This document shows positions 21,561-29,760 of a stretch of 33,984 nucleotides of DNA, piece by piece. A program made the translations under genes and the position numbers. Under the pieces are notes generated by a model. It was not told the DNA's origin. It saw only the letters and a program-made list of their open reading frames with translations, and did no database searches. The stretch lies in assembly GCA_964347135.1 (NCBI GenBank), contig CAYFXA010000023.1, positions 1 through 33,984 on the forward strand, read 5' to 3'. The stretch's first letter is position 1; each line of letters opens with the position of its first letter. This DNA is from CAYFXA01 sp964347135. GTDB taxonomy: Bacteria > Patescibacteriota > Microgenomatia > PFEM01 > JAHIFH01.

Positions 21561-24431
21561 ATGGTTAATTCCGAAGAAAAAAAGTTAAACAAAGAGCAAA
21601 AACAAGCAGTAGAGCATGGTGAAGGACCCCTGCTAATAATTGCCGGTGCTGGCACAGGCAAAACAACGGTTATCACCGAGCGCATCAAATGGCTTGTTTC
21701 TTCTGAAAAAGCCAAATCTTCAGAAATTCTGGCTTTGACTTTCACTGACAAAGCCGCTCGAGAAATGGAAGAGCGAGTTGATATTGCCATGCCTTATGGT
21801 TACACTGACATGTGGATTTCCACCTTTCATTCCTTTTGTGACCGAGTTCTTCGCCAAGAAGCCTTGCAAATTGGTCTTGACCCTGGGTACAAACTCATGG
21901 CCCAAGCAGAAACAACCCAGTTTCTAATTAACAATCTTTTTAAATTCAAACTTAAATACTTTCGTCCTTTGGGCAATCCCACCAAATTCGTTGATGGCAT
22001 GCTCCAACATTTTTCCAGACTAAAGGACGAAGACATTACTCCCGAAGAATATTTAAAATATGCTCGAAGAATAAAAAAGAAAGCCAAAACCAAAGAAGAA
22101 AAACACGAAGCCGCCAAAACCTTGGAGTTAGCCAGTGCTTATCGAACATATGAGGAGTTGAAGGTGAAGGAAGGAGTAATGGATTTTGGTGATTTAATTT
22201 CCAATACCCTTAAACTTTTCCGGACCCGAAAAAACATTCTCCGCCAATACCAAAACCAATTCAAATACATTTTAGTAGATGAATTTCAAGACACTAATTA
22301 TGCTCAGAACGAATTGGCCATGCTTTTAGCAGGCAGAAAAGCCAATATAACGGTCACCGGAGACGATGACCAGAGTATCTATAGATTCAGGGGAGCGGCT
22401 GTTTCCAACATTATCCAATTTAGAAAAAATTATCCCAAAGCCAAAATTGTGGTTCTTTCCAAAAACTACCGTTCTTCCCAACTAATTCTTGATCACGCTT
22501 ATCATTTAATTCAAAACAATAATCCCGACCGTTTGGAAGTCAAAGAAAAAATAAATAAAAAACTTGAAGCAGTTAAAAAAGCTAGAGGTAAGAAAATTGA
22601 ATTTATCCATACTGACAGAGTTGAAAATGAGGCTGAAGCGGTTGCTAAAACAATTAAAAGCTTAACCGATGGTAATTATGATTACAAAGACGTTGCCATT
22701 TTAGTCCGCGCCAATAATCACGCCGACCCTTTTGTCAGAGCTCTGGCTCGCCACGGACTGCCTTACCAATTTCTGGGTCCAGGGCAACTTTTCCGCCAAT
22801 CCGAGGTCAAAGATTTAATTGCCTATTTAAAAGTCCTTTATAACTTTGAAGATGATATTGCTCTTTATCGCGTTCTTTCTATGGAGCTTTTTGATATCAA
22901 TGCCCGAGATCTAGCCGCTATTAATAACTACGCTAAACGGAAGAATCTGTCTTTTTTTGAAGCTTGTGAACAAGCAGGGAAATTAAGGATAGCCAAGAAA
23001 ACTAAAGCAAAAACAGAAAGATTTGTTAAAATGGTTCACCGTCATTTAAAACTTCTTCCTAAAGAAACCGCTGGTCAGATTCTTTTTTATTTCCTTGAAG
23101 ATACTGGGATGTTGAAAAACCTCACCGACTACAAAACACCAACCGAAGAAAAACAAGCCCAAAATATTTCTAGATTTTTTGACAGATTAAAAACTTATGA
23201 AGTCGAACACGAAGATGCCACTGTTCGCGCTGTGGTTGATTGGATTAATCTTTCCATGTCATTGGGGGAATCACCTTTAGCCAGCAACATTGATTGGACC
23301 GAGGAAAATCGGGTTAATCTTTTAACGGTTCATTCAGCCAAAGGATTAGAATTCCCTGTTGTTTTCTTGGTTAATTTAGTGGCTGCTCGTTTTCCTACCC
23401 GGGAAAGGCGAGAGCAAATTCCTATTCCCGAAAAGTTGATTAAAGAGATTTTGCCTGTTGGCGATTATCATGAACAAGAAGAAAGAAGGTTGTTTTATGT
23501 GGGCATGACAAGAGCTTGTAACAGGCTTTTTTTGACTGCGGCTAACTATTACGGTGAAGCCAAAAGAGAGAAAAAAGTTTCCCCGTTTGTAATCGAAGCT
23601 TTGGGAGAAGGAGCAATAGGGAAGCCAGCAACAAGCGACCAATTGACCATTTTTGATTTTCGGCCAACAAGAGAACCTAAGATAAAAGAAGCTCGTTTAC
23701 CGATCACCTATTTATCTTTTTCCCAAGTAAATACCTACGATACTTGCCCGCTTCAGTACCGCTACCGCTACATCCAAAGAATTCCGGCTCCTCCGGCAGC
23801 GGCCGCCGTCTTCGGTGACACCATCCATCGAACTTTAAGAGATTTTTATCAAGTGGCCCTTGATGGTAAAAAGCCAACCAAAAAAGATTTGTTAGCCATT
23901 TTAGAAAAAAATTGGAATGATGAGGGCTATGCCTCCAAAGTCCATGAGAAACGGATGAAAAAAGAAGCAAAGAGAATGTTAAGAAAATTCTATGATAAAA
24001 GTTATGACCCAGACAGATTACCCAAATTTTTAGAGCAACAATTTATGATTAAAGCTAAAAAAGGCCTAAGAATCGGGGGGCGAATCGACCGGATTGATGA
24101 AACCAAATCAGGCATGGAAATCATTGATTACAAAACCGGTAAGGTAATGGACCAAAAAACCCTGGACAAATCTTTACAAATGAGCGTCTATGCCTTAGCA
24201 GCCACTGACCCTGGTGTTTTAAAACAAAACCCAGAAGACGTGATTCTATCTTTTTATTTCCTGGATAAAGGTGAAAAAAAATCAACCCAGAGAACCAAAG
24301 AGCAATTACTAAAAGCAAAGAAGGAGATAATTGAAAAAGCAAAAGAAATTGAAAAAAGCCAATTTGAACCTCGTCCTGGGGTTTGGTGTGACTTTTGTGA
24401 ATACAGATTAATTTGTGAAGCCTGGTCATAA
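21561..24431 (+). CDS. UvrD-type helicase fused to Fe-S RecB-family nuclease
   Basis: A 956-residue SF1A helicase-nuclease. Helicase motifs: Q-motif LNKEQKQAV, Walker A GAGTGKTT (29-36), TFTDKAAREM, VDEFQDTNYAQ, GDDDQSIYRFRGAA, NYRSS, VHSAKGLEFP and RRLFYVGMTRA. From about residue 710 comes a PD-(D/E)XK nuclease: DTCPLQYRYRY, GDTIHRTL, GGRIDRID and IIDYKTGK. Four cysteines (one in DTCP, three in CDFCEYRLIC) fit the iron-sulfur staple of AddB/Cas4-type nucleases. It likely resects double-strand breaks as an AddAB-like enzyme in one chain. The ATG follows rmuC closely with no own promoter. Confidence 0.93.
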   Translation: MVNSEEKKLNKEQKQAVEHGEGPLLIIAGAGTGKTTVITERIKWLVSSEKAKSSEILALTFTDKAAREMEERVDIAMPYGYTDMWISTFHSFCDRVLRQEALQIGLDPGYKLMAQAETTQFLINNLFKFKLKYFRPLGNPTKFVDGMLQHFSRLKDEDITPEEYLKYARRIKKKAKTKEEKHEAAKTLELASAYRTYEELKVKEGVMDFGDLISNTLKLFRTRKNILRQYQNQFKYILVDEFQDTNYAQNELAMLLAGRKANITVTGDDDQSIYRFRGAAVSNIIQFRKNYPKAKIVVLSKNYRSSQLILDHAYHLIQNNNPDRLEVKEKINKKLEAVKKARGKKIEFIHTDRVENEAEAVAKTIKSLTDGNYDYKDVAILVRANNHADPFVRALARHGLPYQFLGPGQLFRQSEVKDLIAYLKVLYNFEDDIALYRVLSMELFDINARDLAAINNYAKRKNLSFFEACEQAGKLRIAKKTKAKTERFVKMVHRHLKLLPKETAGQILFYFLEDTGMLKNLTDYKTPTEEKQAQNISRFFDRLKTYEVEHEDATVRAVVDWINLSMSLGESPLASNIDWTEENRVNLLTVHSAKGLEFPVVFLVNLVAARFPTRERREQIPIPEKLIKEILPVGDYHEQEERRLFYVGMTRACNRLFLTAANYYGEAKREKKVSPFVIEALGEGAIGKPATSDQLTIFDFRPTREPKIKEARLPITYLSFSQVNTYDTCPLQYRYRYIQRIPAPPAAAAVFGDTIHRTLRDFYQVALDGKKPTKKDLLAILEKNWNDEGYASKVHEKRMKKEAKRMLRKFYDKSYDPDRLPKFLEQQFMIKAKKGLRIGGRIDRIDETKSGMEIIDYKTGKVMDQKTLDKSLQMSVYALAATDPGVLKQNPEDVILSFYFLDKGEKKSTQRTKEQLLKAKKEIIEKAKEIEKSQFEPRPGVWCDFCEYRLICEAWS

Positions 24432-24464
24432 TTAAAGGTATTTTGAATGATTGATGCACTAGGA

Positions 24465-24493
24465 TTTGCATTGGTTGCCAAAATTGTTATATT
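24465..24493 (+). promoter_or_regulatory. Promoter of cohesin-dockerin operon
   Basis: TTTGCA (24465-24470), 17-base spacer, TGT TATATT (24488-24493). The TTG at 24500 and GTG at 24503 lie seven and ten bases later, so a leaderless start is likely. Confidence 0.55.
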
Positions 24494-24499
24494 CTAATC

Positions 24500-25558
24500 T
24501 TGGTGGATCGCGACAGTTTTTTCACCTGGAATATTGCCAATAATTCCAGAAAAAATTTTCTTGGTAAGACTAGTTCGTTTTTGAGAAACAAAGTCGCGAT
24601 TGTAAAGGATTTTTGGTTCAATAGTCGTAAAGAGATCAGGGTCATTGCCAGTTTGGGTTTTTTATCTTTTCTTCTTTCCACTCTTGTTTTAGGTAGAGCT
24701 TTAGTTTTGAGTGGCATTTGGCCATTCGGAACCAGAGCCGAACTCCAACCCTCAATTCTTTACCTTGCTCCTGGCCAAATGGAAGCTGAAGTGGGAGAAA
24801 CCTTCACAACTCAGGTTTATCTTCTTCCTGAAGGTAACCCTGTGAGCGGCATAGACGTGGTTTTAATTTATGATTCGTCTTTTTTGGAGCCTCTTTCTGT
24901 TGAAGCTGATCAAACTTCGGCTTTCAAAACTTTTTCTTCCAATATTGACCAAAATAAACAGCGAGTGAGTTTTACTGCTCTGGCTTTTGACGGAAACCAA
25001 CCCACAGAACCTGTGGGAGGGGATTCAGCCGTTGGTTTAGCTCGGGTTGCTTTTCGAACAATTGCTCCTGGAGAAACAACCATCTCTTTTGACTATGCTG
25101 AAAATGGAACAACAGAATCGAATATAAGCGTCGTTTTTAATGAAAATGTGATTGATGCTTTAGAAGCACCAACTACCCAGTTAGTAGTTAATATTCAATC
25201 GCCAGCCACTCCCACGCCAACTCCCACTCCCACTGCTTCTCCAACTCCAACTCCAGTTCCCACTGGCGCGCCAGACAGCATCCCTCCCAGTGTGAATATA
25301 ACCAGTCCTGCTGATGGAGAAGAGATTACTCGAAACACTCGATTTACGATTACCGCCGATGCCTCAGACAATATCGGCGTGACCAAAGTGGAATTTCTTC
25401 TTGATAAAAAACATACTTGCACTGATACTGAAGCCCCCTACACCTGCAATTATCGACTTGTTGGTAAACCAAACAAGACTTACACTATCCAAGCAACAGC
25501 TTATGACGCGGCAGGCAACTTTAGTTATCACCAAATTAGTGTTGTTTCGATTAGATGA
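24500..25558 (+). CDS. Membrane-anchored cohesin-domain protein
   Basis: A 352-residue protein anchored by one N-terminal membrane segment (about residues 48-74) after a cytoplasmic tail. Outside is a cohesin-like beta-sandwich (about 83-230): EVGETFTTQVYLLPEG, SGIDVVLIYDSSFLEPLSV, VSFTALAFDG and ARVAFRTIAPGETTISFDY. A Thr/Pro linker (about 235-255) leads to a bacterial Ig-like domain (PPSVNITSPADGEEI to AYDAAGNFSYHQISVV). Cohesins bind dockerins with calcium; the next two genes encode dockerin-like loops, so this is the probable scaffold. Start is TTG 24500 or GTG 24503. The stop overlaps the next ATG (ATGA). Confidence 0.8.
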   Translation: MVDRDSFFTWNIANNSRKNFLGKTSSFLRNKVAIVKDFWFNSRKEIRVIASLGFLSFLLSTLVLGRALVLSGIWPFGTRAELQPSILYLAPGQMEAEVGETFTTQVYLLPEGNPVSGIDVVLIYDSSFLEPLSVEADQTSAFKTFSSNIDQNKQRVSFTALAFDGNQPTEPVGGDSAVGLARVAFRTIAPGETTISFDYAENGTTESNISVVFNENVIDALEAPTTQLVVNIQSPATPTPTPTPTASPTPTPVPTGAPDSIPPSVNITSPADGEEITRNTRFTITADASDNIGVTKVEFLLDKKHTCTDTEAPYTCNYRLVGKPNKTYTIQATAYDAAGNFSYHQISVVSIR

Positions 25559-26658
25559 GAAACGTAAAAAAAATTATTTTGCCTTTTTTACTGACTGCTT
25601 TCCTTGCTCTTGCCTTAGGAAAACAAGAAGTAATTGTTAAAGCCGTTTCCTCTTGGCAAGAAGTAGACGTTAATAATGATGGCAAAATTGATTCTGGCGA
25701 TGTGAGTTTGGCTTTTCAATTCCTTGGCTGTCCTGCTTTTGGTGATTGTCCGAGTCAACCCTCTAGTCCAATACCGACACCTGAACAGTCTCCCCAACCA
25801 ACGCCCTCGCCAGGACAGTGGGCTCCATGCGGAGAATGCCATTTTGGCACCCAAATTATCGGTGATGACAGTGGTCAGTTTATCTTAGATATTGCTTCCT
25901 GGCCTGGGTTTGTTTTTACTGGAAGTGTATCTACCGGAGCCGAATATTATCCCCAACTTCCAGGTTGGACCAGAGGATTAGGCGGAGGAACACTTGATCA
26001 TATTAGAAACAAACACAATTCGGCAATTGCCTTTAATATTGGTGATCAATATGAATGCCTTGTTTATGGGCCAGAGTTTGGCCATGGGGCTGGCGAAGAA
26101 GCGCTTCACCCAGAAGTGAACGTAGTAGAGGCTAGGGCGATTGCCAACGAAGCAGGCAAGTGTTTGATGTATGCTCCGGCAGTGGCTGATTATGAGCAGC
26201 ACATTCCCGATCAAAGAGGAATAAGTGCAGAAGAGCTTATTCCCACCGTGGCCCAGCAAGTGGACATGTGGGGAATTCAGCTTGGAAGTAGACAGGAAGA
26301 TGTTGATGAAGGAAGAATGAGTGTTGACGACTTCAAAAATTGGCTAAGTCAATGGGTAAATTGGATTAAAACAGGCAATTCTGGAGTCAAAATTATCGTT
26401 CAAATGGGTATTGGGGAACGAGACCCTATTAACAATGTTTGCCTTCCTCCTCAATCAGCCGAATATATTTTAGAGTGGCGTCAACGAATGGTTGATTTGA
26501 TAGACGGAATAATAATCATGCCTGCTCAACCCTGTCAGCCTTGTCCTCCAAATCCGTCACCAGGCTTTCCTTGCTCAAACGACCCGATGGATAATCAATA
26601 TTATCGTGAATCACTGCAAGTAGCCAAGCAGGCCGTGACCATGGTTTGTGGACAATAA
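25555..26658 (+). CDS. Secreted protein with half-dockerin and unknown barrel-like domain
   Basis: A 367-residue exported protein. Signal peptide to about residue 30 (VKA), then a single calcium loop at 38-49 with Asp38, Asn40, Asp42, Gly43 and Asp49, as in one half of a type I dockerin, followed by a helix and GCP. A Ser/Pro linker leads to a domain of about 270 residues with AEYYPQLPGW, repeated beta-strand/helix units, VNVVEARAIANEAGK, VNWIKTGNSGVKIIVQ and IDGIIIMPA, suggesting a TIM barrel like glycosidases. No family is recognised. A paralogous domain is in the next gene. Many cysteines suggest disulfides outside the cell. It overlaps the cohesin gene by four bases. Confidence 0.72.
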   Translation: MRNVKKIILPFLLTAFLALALGKQEVIVKAVSSWQEVDVNNDGKIDSGDVSLAFQFLGCPAFGDCPSQPSSPIPTPEQSPQPTPSPGQWAPCGECHFGTQIIGDDSGQFILDIASWPGFVFTGSVSTGAEYYPQLPGWTRGLGGGTLDHIRNKHNSAIAFNIGDQYECLVYGPEFGHGAGEEALHPEVNVVEARAIANEAGKCLMYAPAVADYEQHIPDQRGISAEELIPTVAQQVDMWGIQLGSRQEDVDEGRMSVDDFKNWLSQWVNWIKTGNSGVKIIVQMGIGERDPINNVCLPPQSAEYILEWRQRMVDLIDGIIIMPAQPCQPCPPNPSPGFPCSNDPMDNQYYRESLQVAKQAVTMVCGQ

Positions 26659-26665
26659 TAGAAAA

Positions 26666-28939
26666 ATGAAAATTAACAAAAAGCTTTTTGGAATCTTAAT
26701 TGGATTATTAACAGTTTTTGTTTTAGGGAGTGGAGTGAGGGCGATTTCTTATTGGCAAGAAGCGGATTTTAATAACGATGGCAAGGTCAATTCCATGGAT
26801 TTGGTGGAAATATTTAAGTTTTTTGGCTGTCCTGATAATTGTCCGGTAGGAATCCCTTCTCCTTTACCAACTTCCTTGCCAAGCCAATGGACTGATTGCT
26901 CCACCAGTGCTTTGGGAGCCAGCCTGATGACGATGCCGGATTTTAATGATTCTTCTGGTCCGGAATTAGTTAGTTTGGCCCAAGAAGGCTACACCGGAGT
27001 TGCTGGTGCCCTGAATTGCTCTGACCAGGCAGAATATTATCCCCAACTACCAAATTGGAATAAAATCTCAATCTGCAATAGTCACGAGTGTCTTCAGAGC
27101 AGAATGTCCCAATTTTCACTTTGTTATGGAATAGATTTTGAATATTTTGGTTACGGACCAGAACGCTTAGGCGGAGTACCTCCTGAAGAACAAGGTAATT
27201 TACCTTGGGCAACCGAAGTCGCCCGCCAGATTGCAGACGAAGCTGGGAAAAAGTTGATGATTAGTTATGGTACTGAACAACTTCACCTTGAGGCTGAAGA
27301 GAGGGGTTTTGGTTGGGATAATGTTGGCCCAGTGATTGAAATGTTGGCTCCCTACGGAGATATGTGGTTGATTCAAGCGGCTGATGAATACAACAATCCT
27401 AATAACACTGGTCATGAGGGACCGATTTTGTCTCAAATGCATTATTCACCCGGACCTGAATGGAGGGCTGAAGCAGAAAAATGGGTTAATTGGATAAGGG
27501 CGGCTAATCCCAATATAGAGATATGGATTCAATTAGCTTTACATCAAATTGGTCCTCCCGAGGATCCACCCAGTGCCGAATTATTACTTGAGTATCGGGA
27601 GTGGCTTGTTGGTTCCCAACACGGACCACCTTTGGTTGATGGAATTTATATTTCCTCCGTCTATTCTTATCCAACCGAATCCGGTCCTATTGTTTCCGAC
27701 CAAGAAATGGTTAATGCTTTTTATTGGGCCTGTGGGCAAGAAACACCACCAACTTCACCCAGTCCCACTCCAACGGCGACTCCACCAGCGACGCCACCTC
27801 CAGGCCAGATTACCTTAGTTGAAGAGGGATGGACGGACAATAAATCAATCTCGGGTCTTACCATCTTACCTGGCTATTATTATCGAATTTACGAAAATTC
27901 TCGTTACCCTTGTGGTAATCAGGGCAATCATCAATTTGCGGTTTTTGACAAATCATCCGAGACCAATACCCAAAAACATTTGTTTGCCAAGTTTTTAGGG
28001 GGAGGAGTTGGGTTCTGGTATAACGATGAAAATAATAACCGAGTTTATTATCCTCATAGCAATGCGGTTGGCCTTCTTAATCAGTCACTTAATTATAATT
28101 GGTTTTTCCGATCAGGGATGAGTCAAGAGTTTGCCAATGGTGTTACTAAAAGATTCAGGGATAATAATGGCTTCAGAATGGTCGTTCTTAGTTATTGTTC
28201 ACATGACTTCTATCATGGGCGGGGTGAGTGTAATGATGTTGACGGTTTTTGCCGCTTTGGTTATTCGGCGGCGATGGAAGCAATTGATTTTGTTCAACAA
28301 AATTTTAACACCAATAAAGTCATTACTTACGGTGGCTCGGCAGGGGCAGCCAATTTCTTTGTTGCTAAAGACCAAGACAATGTTGCTGGAATTATTATGG
28401 ATTCAATGGCCGCCGACTTAGGGGCTATTAGTAACGCTTGTTTAGACGGAGTTAATGTTTTTGGTCTTAATCAAGCTAATTATCCTTGCTGTTGTCCTGA
28501 ACCCGAAGCTGATGGTGCAGTGCCTTACGAACCGCCTTGGTGTCCTGACCCTTATAGAACCACTTGTATGGAAATCCTGGCCCAACGAATCGGATTTAAT
28601 TTTGGCGTGGACGAACCCTATAACATTATCCAGCGAGGTGGAGTGAGTCAACCCATTTATCTTGTTTGGAACAACAATGACGCTTCGCGTGACGCCGGTC
28701 TCCACTATTGGAATCTTCACAACACTCTTAAAAGCGTTAATCCGGGTGGCAATTCAAAAGCTTGTCGGGTTTGTTTACCTAATTCCAACCCCAGTCTCAA
28801 TGTTTGCCTTGATGATTCAATTGGCCAACCGCAGGGTGCTTGTAACCTTCATGTACCAACAGCTTATGATTATGACTATACTAATTGGCTAGTTAGTGAT
28901 GTTTATAACTGGGCTCTTAACCGAGTAGCAACTCCCTAG
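26666..28939 (+). CDS. Secreted half-dockerin protein with barrel-like and pectin-acetylesterase-like domains
   Basis: A 757-residue exported protein. Signal peptide ends near residue 26 (VRA). One dockerin loop at 34-45 (Asp34, Asn36, Asp38, Asp45), then a barrel-like domain homologous to the previous protein (AEYYPQLPNW, ARQIADEAGKKLM, WVNWIRAANPNIEIWIQ, LVDGIYI). After a Pro/Thr linker (about 375-395) is an alpha/beta-hydrolase domain of the pectin acetylesterase/Notum type: LGGGVGFW as oxyanion-hole strand, VVLSYCSHDFYHG, and the nucleophile elbow YGGSAGAANF with Ser558. Candidate Asp and His lie in NNNDASRDAGLHYWN. It probably deacetylates a glycan. ATG 26666 is preferred to GTG 26648, which would overlap the previous gene. 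Confidence 0.78.
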   Translation: MKINKKLFGILIGLLTVFVLGSGVRAISYWQEADFNNDGKVNSMDLVEIFKFFGCPDNCPVGIPSPLPTSLPSQWTDCSTSALGASLMTMPDFNDSSGPELVSLAQEGYTGVAGALNCSDQAEYYPQLPNWNKISICNSHECLQSRMSQFSLCYGIDFEYFGYGPERLGGVPPEEQGNLPWATEVARQIADEAGKKLMISYGTEQLHLEAEERGFGWDNVGPVIEMLAPYGDMWLIQAADEYNNPNNTGHEGPILSQMHYSPGPEWRAEAEKWVNWIRAANPNIEIWIQLALHQIGPPEDPPSAELLLEYREWLVGSQHGPPLVDGIYISSVYSYPTESGPIVSDQEMVNAFYWACGQETPPTSPSPTPTATPPATPPPGQITLVEEGWTDNKSISGLTILPGYYYRIYENSRYPCGNQGNHQFAVFDKSSETNTQKHLFAKFLGGGVGFWYNDENNNRVYYPHSNAVGLLNQSLNYNWFFRSGMSQEFANGVTKRFRDNNGFRMVVLSYCSHDFYHGRGECNDVDGFCRFGYSAAMEAIDFVQQNFNTNKVITYGGSAGAANFFVAKDQDNVAGIIMDSMAADLGAISNACLDGVNVFGLNQANYPCCCPEPEADGAVPYEPPWCPDPYRTTCMEILAQRIGFNFGVDEPYNIIQRGGVSQPIYLVWNNNDASRDAGLHYWNLHNTLKSVNPGGNSKACRVCLPNSNPSLNVCLDDSIGQPQGACNLHVPTAYDYDYTNWLVSDVYNWALNRVATP

Positions 28940-28946
28940 TAACCCT

Positions 28947-29759
28947 TCAAAGAAGCTTAAATTTGCGATAACACCCTGGATATTCAATTTCTTTCCCCCC
29001 AAAACTTTTTTTAAAATGAGAAAACCCTTTCCAGGATTTAACAGGAAATCGTTTATCATAAATACCTTCAAAATCAAAAATCTTACACCCTTTCTTTTTT
29101 GCTAATTTAATTGCTTCCCAAACCAAAAGATATTGAGCATATTTTTTCCGTCCCTCTTTTGAAGTAAAAGCGCGGTAATAGTAAGCGTTTTTATCAGTCA
29201 TTAGAATAATAACGCCGGCAATAATTTTTTTTTGATATTGAGTAGCAAGAAAAACGACCTTTTTACCAAAGGCTTTTTTAAGCTTTTTCAGATTTTTTAG
29301 TGAAGGGACGAATTGTTGTCTAAGCCAAATAGTTCTCCAAGCTCGCTGAAACCGTTTTAAATCTTTCACTTCAATTATTTGAATTGTTTCCTTTTTTGCC
29401 TTTCTAATGCCATAACGGGCATCTTTTTTCATTTGAAAGAAAATTTTCTTTTCTGATTGGGTTAAATCGATTTGAAGAGTTTTGGTCACGTGCCCACCAC
29501 CACCTAATTTATAACCATGTTTTTTGAATCCCGGCTCCATTTTTAAGGGTTGAATTTGGATTTGGAGAGGTTTGTGTTTTTGAGCAAGTTTTTCTATTTT
29601 GACAAAGGAAATAGGAGGATTAGGATATTGAACTTTCATAATCAAAGGTGGTAAAAAAGGTAATTTGCGGAGATAGATATAGCAGCTATCGATTTTCTCT
29701 ACCATCCACCCCAATGACTTCATGTACTGGGCAAATTCTTTTGATTGGCGCAAATCCAT
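28947..29759 (-). CDS. FemAB/GNAT-type acyltransferase (second copy)
   Basis: A 270-residue protein of the FemABX/lipid-II bridge transferase fold, the C-terminal GNAT half best preserved. QIDLTQSEKKIFFQMKKDARYGIRKAKKE is the typical K..RY.IR.A element, and GVIILMTDKNAYYYRAF followed by YLLVWEAIKLAKKKGCKIFDFEGIYD is the family's acyl-transfer core. FemABX enzymes add amino acids from tRNA to peptidoglycan precursors; the amino acid here is unknown. It is shorter than its neighbour, with the first half divergent. The gap to the upstream gene is one base. Confidence 0.8.
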   Translation of the reverse strand: MDLRQSKEFAQYMKSLGWMVEKIDSCYIYLRKLPFLPPLIMKVQYPNPPISFVKIEKLAQKHKPLQIQIQPLKMEPGFKKHGYKLGGGGHVTKTLQIDLTQSEKKIFFQMKKDARYGIRKAKKETIQIIEVKDLKRFQRAWRTIWLRQQFVPSLKNLKKLKKAFGKKVVFLATQYQKKIIAGVIILMTDKNAYYYRAFTSKEGRKKYAQYLLVWEAIKLAKKKGCKIFDFEGIYDKRFPVKSWKGFSHFKKSFGGKEIEYPGCYRKFKLL

Positions 29760-29760
29760 T

